Below the pieces are notes generated by a model. It saw only the letters and a list, made by a program, of their open reading frames with translations. It was not told the origin of the DNA and ran no database searches. From positions 4,201,639 to 4,265,638 of the forward strand of contig JACKBQ010000001.1 in the NCBI GenBank assembly GCA_020634455.1: a DNA stretch of 64,000 bases, given 5' to 3'. The DNA is from Ardenticatenaceae bacterium (lineage in GTDB: Bacteria > Chloroflexota > Anaerolineae > Promineifilales > Promineifilaceae). Shown one piece after another: positions 58,870-64,000 of this stretch (position 1 is the first letter of the stretch; the number at the start of each line of letters is the position of its first letter). The translations under genes and the position numbers were made by a program.

Positions 58870-59622
58870 TTAATGGGTGTGCCTTTCGCCAAAGATGGCG
58901 CGGCCGACGCGCACGTGGGTGGCTCCTTCGGCGATGGCGAGTGGGTAGTCGTCGGTCATGCCTATTGAGAGGGCTAACGGCCGTTCCACCCCCACTTCCT
59001 CAGCCAACCAGTCCGCCAGCAGGCGGGTGCGCTTAAAAACGGTGCGGATGAACTCTGGTTCTGCATCCCAGGGTGCCATCGTCATCAGCCCCTGGAGGGT
59101 TAAACCCGGCAGCGCCGCTACCGTTTTGCCAAAATTACGGATTTCAGCGCGTTGGGTTGCGCTGTTTTCCCAATCTACACAATTCACTCCTGATTTACTC
59201 ATCTCGCCGGAAATGTTGATTTCGAGGAAGGTGGGCAACGGGTTTATTTGGGCACGGCCGTTTTCTACCAGCCGGTTCGAGAGGCGATTGGCAATCTTGA
59301 GCCGATCCAGGGCGTGGAAAACGTCGGCGTGGTCGGCGATGGGGTTGGTTTTGCGGCTTTGCAGCGTGCCGATGAAGTGCCAGACGATGCCGCTGTCTGG
59401 GCCGAGTTGGGCTTCGATGAACGGCCGTTTCTCCTCCAACTCCTCCGCCCGATTTTCACCAAAATGGCGCATCCCGGCGGCGTACGCTTCTAGAATGGTC
59501 TCGACGGGCCATGTTTTGGTCACGGCCACGAGGGTGATGTCGTTGGGGTTGCGATTGGCTGCGGCGGCGGCTTGGGCAATCTGTTGCAGAACTTCCTGGT
59601 AGCGAGTTTTGAGTGTGCTCAT
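58870..59622 (-). CDS. yggS: YggS family pyridoxal-phosphate homeostasis protein
   Basis: The 250-residue protein is a single-domain PLP-binding TIM barrel like YggS/PROSC. The PLP Lys lies in ITLVAVTKTWP (near 35); MRHFGENRAEELEEK and HFIGTLQSRK (with a shortened linker before the Arg-Lys) are diagnostic, as are the C-terminal LSIGMTDDYPLAIAEGATHV and RVGRAIFG. The family keeps PLP balanced and affects amino-acid and keto-acid pools; it is not a known enzyme. The loop around 130-160 is somewhat longer than usual. It precedes yggT, a common pairing. Confidence 0.93.
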   Translation of the reverse strand: MSTLKTRYQEVLQQIAQAAAAANRNPNDITLVAVTKTWPVETILEAYAAGMRHFGENRAEELEEKRPFIEAQLGPDSGIVWHFIGTLQSRKTNPIADHADVFHALDRLKIANRLSNRLVENGRAQINPLPTFLEINISGEMSKSGVNCVDWENSATQRAEIRNFGKTVAALPGLTLQGLMTMAPWDAEPEFIRTVFKRTRLLADWLAEEVGVERPLALSIGMTDDYPLAIAEGATHVRVGRAIFGERHTH

Positions 59623-59698
59623 GCGGTGATTATAGCAAGGGAACGGCCGTATCGGGTAACGTGACAGTTACTTTTAAAGTGCCTGTCACGTAGTCGCC

Positions 59699-61219
59699 TT
59701 ATTCCTCGGATTCAGACACAAACTGCTGCCCATCCCAGCGGTAAACTTCCTCCCACAAATTTAGCTCATTCCACCAGCAAAGCTTGGTCGGACCAGGGTA
59801 AATGTTTTCATAAATTTTGCAATCTGTTTCTTCTGTCAGGTAGCCACGTCCAGCAAGAATCTCTAACTGCCCATCGCCATCAACATCTTCCAGGCGCACG
59901 CCGAATAGATCGGAGCGAATGATGTCCCCGGTTACGTTGGCAAATTGGCTGACTTCTGGCCCATCGAGTTTAAAAGCAAGCAATTGCTGCGTTCCCAGAC
60001 CAGTGACCAACACAACAAGCTCTTCCTGTCCATCGCTTGTAATGTCTTGCCAAAAGATATTAGTGAAGCCCCGCTGGCATTCAAAATTATCAATAAGGAT
60101 CGAGTTTTCTAATCGGAGCGTGCAGTTATAAATTGGCCGAAACATATCTGAATCATCAAACTCGGTTGTAATTGTTGCGGATATACCTTCTTCTCCAATT
60201 GCGGACAACACCGAATTAAATGTCACATCTTGCTCTGGAGTAAGAATTTGTTCATCGATTTGTTCAAACAATGAGCCATTCCAAGTGTAGGTTTTCCAAG
60301 TTGAGGTAAAGACACGATATGAATCCGCTCGATCGGGTGCGTAAAATGAGTCGTTGAAAATAGTGATCGTTGGATCACCAAACTCGTTCATTTTTCGTTC
60401 GATCTGTGTTGTTGTTATACCAATAGTTGAATTAAATTCGGAAAACTGTCCAGTTTCTGCCCACCAGATAACATTGCAAGAGACCTGGCAATTAATGACA
60501 TATCGTCTCCAAGTAGTTTCAATAAAACCAGTTCCACCTGTGTCTGAACGAAAGTCAAAAATCACTTCGGGAATAGCGTCATTCGTCCAATCTTCAAATG
60601 TAACCCGTAGACCTGGCTGATATTTGGCAAGGTCTGTAACGATTAAAGGTGTGTTGTATTGATTGCCGTCCCAAAGGCTGACTATGATAAACCCATTGCT
60701 CCAAAAAAAAGGAAACATGTCAGCCAAGATTAAATCGCGTTCACCATCTCCATTCACATCTTCATAAAAAATCTCTGCATACTCAGTCAGATCATGCTCT
60801 GTGAAATACTCTTTTAAGGCGAGTGGTTCTAGTTGCACACCATCATTTGGGAAGAAGAACAAACCCGGTGTTTGCATCAAAAATTCCTCGATTTGTGCCA
60901 GGGTGGGTTCTCTTTGGGTTAAAGAAAAAGTTGGGGTGGGAACGGCCGTACTTGTCGCAGTTGCCGTGGCCGTGGGGGGAATGGTGGGTGTCAGCGTTGC
61001 CGTGGCGGTGGCGGTTGGTTCGGTGGTGGGTGTATTTGTGGGCGGACTTGTGCTGAGCGGAGTCGAAGTAACGGCCGTTTCCGTTGCTACTTGAGCTTGT
61101 TGGGTGGAAACGGCCGTTGCCGTCGGTTCAACTTCTGGCGCATCAGACTGGCAGCTAACAAAAACACCAATGAAAAAAAGCAAGAATGTTGTGGTAGCTA
61201 CCAGTTTTTGCCGCATCAT
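59699..61219 (-). CDS. Lipoprotein with FG-GAP-like calcium-loop repeats
   Basis: The 506-residue protein starts with a lipoprotein signal (FLLFFIGVFVSC, Cys near 23) and a Thr/Pro/Ala-rich linker (about 26-100) typical of Chloroflexota lipoproteins. The rest has several DxDxDG-type calcium loops followed by hydrophobic strands (DVNGDGERDLILA, DITSDGQEELVVLV, DVDGDGQLEILAG), as in FG-GAP/integrin-like propellers. No catalytic motif is visible. It probably binds a ligand or surface component. Codons in the soluble part look more AT-rich than in neighbouring genes. Confidence 0.75.
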   Translation of the reverse strand: MMRQKLVATTTFLLFFIGVFVSCQSDAPEVEPTATAVSTQQAQVATETAVTSTPLSTSPPTNTPTTEPTATATATLTPTIPPTATATATSTAVPTPTFSLTQREPTLAQIEEFLMQTPGLFFFPNDGVQLEPLALKEYFTEHDLTEYAEIFYEDVNGDGERDLILADMFPFFWSNGFIIVSLWDGNQYNTPLIVTDLAKYQPGLRVTFEDWTNDAIPEVIFDFRSDTGGTGFIETTWRRYVINCQVSCNVIWWAETGQFSEFNSTIGITTTQIERKMNEFGDPTITIFNDSFYAPDRADSYRVFTSTWKTYTWNGSLFEQIDEQILTPEQDVTFNSVLSAIGEEGISATITTEFDDSDMFRPIYNCTLRLENSILIDNFECQRGFTNIFWQDITSDGQEELVVLVTGLGTQQLLAFKLDGPEVSQFANVTGDIIRSDLFGVRLEDVDGDGQLEILAGRGYLTEETDCKIYENIYPGPTKLCWWNELNLWEEVYRWDGQQFVSESEE

Positions 61220-61249
61220 CTAAACCTCCGCGCTCTCCGCGATAAAAAA

Positions 61250-62665
61250 TTACCCCGTGTAGCTAATCTGGAAAATGATGCCAGTCGCCCAATCGGCCAC
61301 GTACAGGCTGCCGTCTGGTCCGGTGGTTAGGTCAATGGGGGCGGCAAAGCCGGTAGCAAAATTGACCGGGGCAGACGAGCCACCCGCGCCAATGTGCATG
61401 ATCTTCTGTGCGCCGACAAAAGAGCTCCACAGCGCCACGAAGACGGCGTTGTTGTAGCCGGGGAACTGGCTGCCGCGATACACCTCCACGCCGGTGGGCG
61501 AGGAACTGGGTGTAAACTGCGCCAGCGGTGGAATGACCGTCACGCCGGGTGGGGGGCTAAAACAAACGTCGCAATCGTAGTATGGGTAGCCGTGGACGCC
61601 GCCGGGCACGACGCGGTGCAGCCGTTCTGGGGGATCGAAGTCGGGCGTGTTGTCGGTAGCCCAGAGCTGGCCAAAGCCATCCCAGGCGATGTCGTACGGG
61701 TTGCGGAAGCCAGTGGCGTAGACGGACAGTTCGCCCGTGTCCGGGTTGAAGCGCAAGATGGCGGCTTCGTACGGGTGCATTTCATCTTGCTGCCCGGCGT
61801 TGGGCCCATCCAAAATTTCGCCATGATCGGCGCGGCCACCCACGCCTACGTAGCCAAAGCCATCTGGCCCAAAGGCGATGCCGTTGGCGGCGTGGAAGGA
61901 GGTGTAGCAGCAAGGCAACCCGCCGATGAGTTGGCCGCGATTGACGACGGAAACCTGGGATTCACCACCAACATTTTGATCACTCACGCGGCTGGAGACG
62001 TAGAGCTGGTTGGTGCCGGGGCGGAAGGCGATGCCGGTGGGGGTTTGGAAGCCGCCGACGTAAGGGCTGACGTCACCGCCGCTGTCCATTTTGTAAATGG
62101 TGCCAGCCATCACGGCAATGTACAGATTGCCATCTACCGGGCTAAAAGCGATGCTGGTGGGTTGGCCTTCCACACGGCCGTAATAGCTCACGCTAAATCC
62201 GGCAGGCACGCGGATGCGATTTTCCCAGCCTGTCACGTCGGTGTTGGCGGGGTAGTTGTAGTCGGTGGGGGCAACCACGCCACCGGGTTGGGCGGGTGGC
62301 GCAGGTGGGGGCGGGCTGTTGGGGGTGGTCGCAGCGGTGGGATTGGCTTCTACAGCCGTTGGCTGGGGCTGCGCGGCGGTGGGGTTTGGGTTGACGGCCG
62401 TTGGGCTGGCATTTTCAGCGGTCGGCGACGGTTCATCGGTGGGAACGCTGGTGGGTGGCGAGGTGGCGGTGGGCGGTTCGGGCTGTGGTGTGTTGGTGGA
62501 GGGAACGGCCGTATCCGTCGCTGTCGGTTCTGCTGTGGCGGTGTCCGTTGGTGCTGCCACGGCGGCAACTTCGGTAGCGGGTTCATCGGTGGCTGTGTCG
62601 GCTCCGCCGCAGCTCACAAAAAATGTGGTTAAGATTAGCAAAAATGGTAACAGATATTTTCGCAT
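61250..62665 (-). CDS. PQQ-type glucose/sorbosone dehydrogenase-like lipoprotein
   Basis: The 471-residue protein has a lipoprotein signal (LLILTTFFVSCGG), a Pro/Thr/Ala-rich linker (about 25-130), and a six-bladed propeller (about 135-468) of the glucose/sorbosone dehydrogenase (GSDH) superfamily. Supporting motifs are TSIAFSPVDGNLYIAV, HAANGIAFGPDGFGYVGVGG, YATGFRNPYDIAWDGFGQLW and DLTTGPDGSLYVADW. Such proteins oxidise sugars with PQQ, but PQQ- and calcium-binding residues cannot be confirmed by eye and no PQQ synthesis genes are present. Electrons could reach the multihaem cytochromes; that is speculation. Confidence 0.82.
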   Translation of the reverse strand: MRKYLLPFLLILTTFFVSCGGADTATDEPATEVAAVAAPTDTATAEPTATDTAVPSTNTPQPEPPTATSPPTSVPTDEPSPTAENASPTAVNPNPTAAQPQPTAVEANPTAATTPNSPPPPAPPAQPGGVVAPTDYNYPANTDVTGWENRIRVPAGFSVSYYGRVEGQPTSIAFSPVDGNLYIAVMAGTIYKMDSGGDVSPYVGGFQTPTGIAFRPGTNQLYVSSRVSDQNVGGESQVSVVNRGQLIGGLPCCYTSFHAANGIAFGPDGFGYVGVGGRADHGEILDGPNAGQQDEMHPYEAAILRFNPDTGELSVYATGFRNPYDIAWDGFGQLWATDNTPDFDPPERLHRVVPGGVHGYPYYDCDVCFSPPPGVTVIPPLAQFTPSSSPTGVEVYRGSQFPGYNNAVFVALWSSFVGAQKIMHIGAGGSSAPVNFATGFAAPIDLTTGPDGSLYVADWATGIIFQISYTG

Positions 62666-62694
62666 CGGTGTGGGTTCATCCTTTTGGTAAGTAT

Positions 62695-62751
62695 AAACCT
62701 GACAGGGTTTTCCACGGCGTAAGCGTTTGCCTGAGGAAACCTGCCAGGTTT
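62695..62751. repeat. Two AAACCTGNCAGGTTT palindromes
   Basis: AAACCTGACAGGGTTT (62695-62710) and AAACCTGCCAGGTTT (62737-62751) are each nearly palindromic and also partly complementary to each other. They lie in the gap between the histidine kinase and dehydrogenase genes and are the same type as 57146-57194. Confidence 0.55.
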
Positions 62752-62822
62752 TTGTGTTGTGAATTTCTGAACGAATCAGATTGCCAGATTTTTACCTCGT
62801 TTTGGGCAAAAACGCGATATTT

Positions 62823-63461
62823 CTAATTTGTGGGGGGTGCCAGGGGGAGGGAAAAGGTGAAGTGCAAACGGCCGTTTTCCGTGGTGTAGGCCAACGTGCC
62901 CTCGTGCAGTTCAACAATGGCGCTGGTGACCTCAGCGAAGCTGGGAGCAAGCTCCTGAGCTGCCATCAGGCTGTGGATAGTGAAATGCACCTGATTATTT
63001 TCTGTGATGGTTTGGATGACAGGAATTTCTGTGAAGTGACTGTCGGCTTGCTGCTTGGTGTCCCCGATGGCCAGCAAGGCGAGAACCGTGGAAAGGGTGT
63101 AATTACGACACGGCACCACAGGGTCGCTGTCGGTAATGAGGGTGACTTCCTCTAAAGAGTAGCTATTTTTGAGCACCTTTTTGGTGTTCCCAAGCAGTTC
63201 AGACAGGTGAATTTGTTCGGAGTCTGATTGGCTAAAGGCAATTTCATTGAACAGCAGCAGCCGATTGCTTTGGTCCAGCAGGCGCGTTGTGGATCGTTCA
63301 ATAATCTCAAAAAAAACCTGTTGGTCATCACTGATTTGGGTGCTGAGGTCTTGTTGAAGAATGGCAATGGCTGAACGGATATTGCCAAGCGGGGTTCGCA
63401 GATCATGGTTAATCGTGTGGAGAAGCTCTTCCAGTCTGGCGTTGTGATTTGAATCAGCCAT
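62823..63461 (-). CDS. Short histidine-kinase-like protein with degenerate ATPase domain
   Basis: The 212-residue protein begins with a HisKA dimerisation domain whose H-box is intact (HTINHDLRTPLGNI, His near 19). The region where the ATP-binding domain should be (about 100-205) keeps some strands but shows no recognisable N-box Asn, DxGxG or GxGLG motif. It is probably unable to phosphorylate itself and may act as a dimeric scaffold, a phosphotransfer (Hpt-like) or phosphatase partner. It overlaps the dtd gene by eight bases, and no regulator gene is adjacent. Confidence 0.75.
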   Translation of the reverse strand: MADSNHNARLEELLHTINHDLRTPLGNIRSAIAILQQDLSTQISDDQQVFFEIIERSTTRLLDQSNRLLLFNEIAFSQSDSEQIHLSELLGNTKKVLKNSYSLEEVTLITDSDPVVPCRNYTLSTVLALLAIGDTKQQADSHFTEIPVIQTITENNQVHFTIHSLMAAQELAPSFAEVTSAIVELHEGTLAYTTENGRLHFTFSLPLAPPTN

Positions 63462-63906
63462 TGTCGGCTTCTCTCTCTAGCATGAGGGTGACGGGGCCAT
63501 CGTTGTGGATGTTGACCTGCATCATTGCCCCAAATTGCCCGGTGGCGACGGTGAGCCCGGCTTGGCGCAAGCAGTCGCAAAAATAATCTACCAATGGTTC
63601 GGCTTGTTCGGGGCGGGCGGCGGCGGTGAAAGACGGCCGTTTCCCCTTGCGTGCATCCCCGTAAAGCGTAAATTGAGACACCACCAGCACACTGCCAGCC
63701 ACGTCTGCGAGGCCCAGATTCATTTTGTCCGCTTCATCCTCAAACAGGCGCAGCCCGGCGATTTTGTTGGCCAGCCAGTCCGCTTCGGCGGTCGTGTCGC
63801 CATGCGTCACGCCCAGCAGAATGACAAAACCGCGCTGAATTTGGCCGATGATACGGCCGTTTACAGTGACATTGGCTGAAGAGACTCGTTGGAGAAGTGC
63901 GCGCAT
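63454..63906 (-). CDS. dtd: D-aminoacyl-tRNA deacylase
   Basis: The 150-residue enzyme hydrolyses D-amino acids from mischarged tRNA in the cytoplasm. Signatures are MRALLQRVSSANVTVNG at the start, VSQFTLYGDARKGKRPSF (the SQFTL active-site Thr near 83) and NIHNDGPVTLMLE near the end (the NxGPxT motif). Length is normal for bacterial Dtd. The histidine-kinase-like gene follows with an 8-base overlap, so the two are co-transcribed. About 90 bases remain to the window edge, with no gene visible. Confidence 0.96.
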   Translation of the reverse strand: MRALLQRVSSANVTVNGRIIGQIQRGFVILLGVTHGDTTAEADWLANKIAGLRLFEDEADKMNLGLADVAGSVLVVSQFTLYGDARKGKRPSFTAAARPEQAEPLVDYFCDCLRQAGLTVATGQFGAMMQVNIHNDGPVTLMLEREADNG

Positions 63907-64000
63907 TTGGGTAAGCTGATTTCCATAAAAATTTCAAAAAAATTTGTGCCGGGAATTTTAGGGTAAATTTGCAGATTCGTCTATGGCAAAACAGTGAAGA

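Noticed and set aside
61394..62632. 412-codon plus-strand frame
   Set aside because: Antisense of the GSDH-like lipoprotein; the Gly/Trp-rich end mirrors the Pro/Thr linker.

Overview
The window looks like a chromosomal segment of an uncultured member of the phylum Chloroflexota (Anaerolineae/Ardenticatenia-like). This is inferred from the mix of genes: lipoproteins with long Thr/Pro/Ala linkers, very large secreted repeat proteins, chains of GT39-type membrane glycosyltransferases, a SulP transporter, YggS/YggT and a membrane/multiheme cytochrome locus. No rRNA, tRNA, CRISPR array, insertion sequence or prophage is recognisable. Base composition looks uniform.

Layout. 1-5.1 kb: the tail of an unknown gene, then a PAS/GAF sensor histidine kinase and two response regulators. 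5.3-23.8 kb: a co-directional block of exported proteins. It holds a 1746-residue beta-helix protein, three cupredoxin (multicopper-oxidase-like) proteins, a small anchored protein, two membrane-anchored CopC domains, a CopC-CopD fusion and a delta-60/cadherin-like repeat protein. 23.9-29.1 kb (minus strand): a beta-propeller lipoprotein and an 8-haem cytochrome whose haem units are triplicated almost identically at DNA level. 29.4-37.2 kb: a redox locus with an anchored beta-sandwich protein, a b-type membrane cytochrome, an 18-haem cytochrome, a 2x[4Fe-4S] ferredoxin, an FAD/NAD(P)H oxidoreductase and a 22-haem cytochrome. 37.5-44.3 kb: housekeeping and membrane genes (PlsC-type acyltransferase, rhodanese, SulP, moeA, a flippase-like protein, a C39-like peptidase with LysM). 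44.5-50.5 kb: three consecutive GT39-like membrane glycosyltransferases. 50.6-52.3 kb: an accessory island with a Death-like/EAD adaptor fused to an FGE-sulfatase fold, a DUF2283 protein and a frameshifted DUF4258-type pseudogene. 52.3-63.9 kb: a molybdenum hydroxylase-like protein, Ser/Thr kinase, acyl-CoA dehydrogenase, YggT, YggS, two lipoproteins, a degenerate histidine kinase and dtd.

How the genes could work together. The copper block (cupredoxins, CopC, CopD) and the redox locus (FAD protein, ferredoxin, b cytochrome, multihaem cytochromes) both point to electron and copper handling on the outside of the membrane. The sensor kinase with two regulators sits directly upstream and may control the first block; that link is positional only.

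The strongest genome-scale signal is not a gene. The 8-bp palindrome ACGGCCGT occurs about 105 times by eye in 64 kb, where roughly one would be expected. It lies in all reading frames and between genes, like the HIP1 element of cyanobacteria. The best candidate for an unusual gene system is the EAD-FGE protein at 50.6 kb, whose C-terminus has the layout of a diversity-generating-retroelement variable region. The next are the split cupredoxin trio and the molybdenum hydroxylase whose ferredoxin domain has lost seven of eight cluster cysteines.
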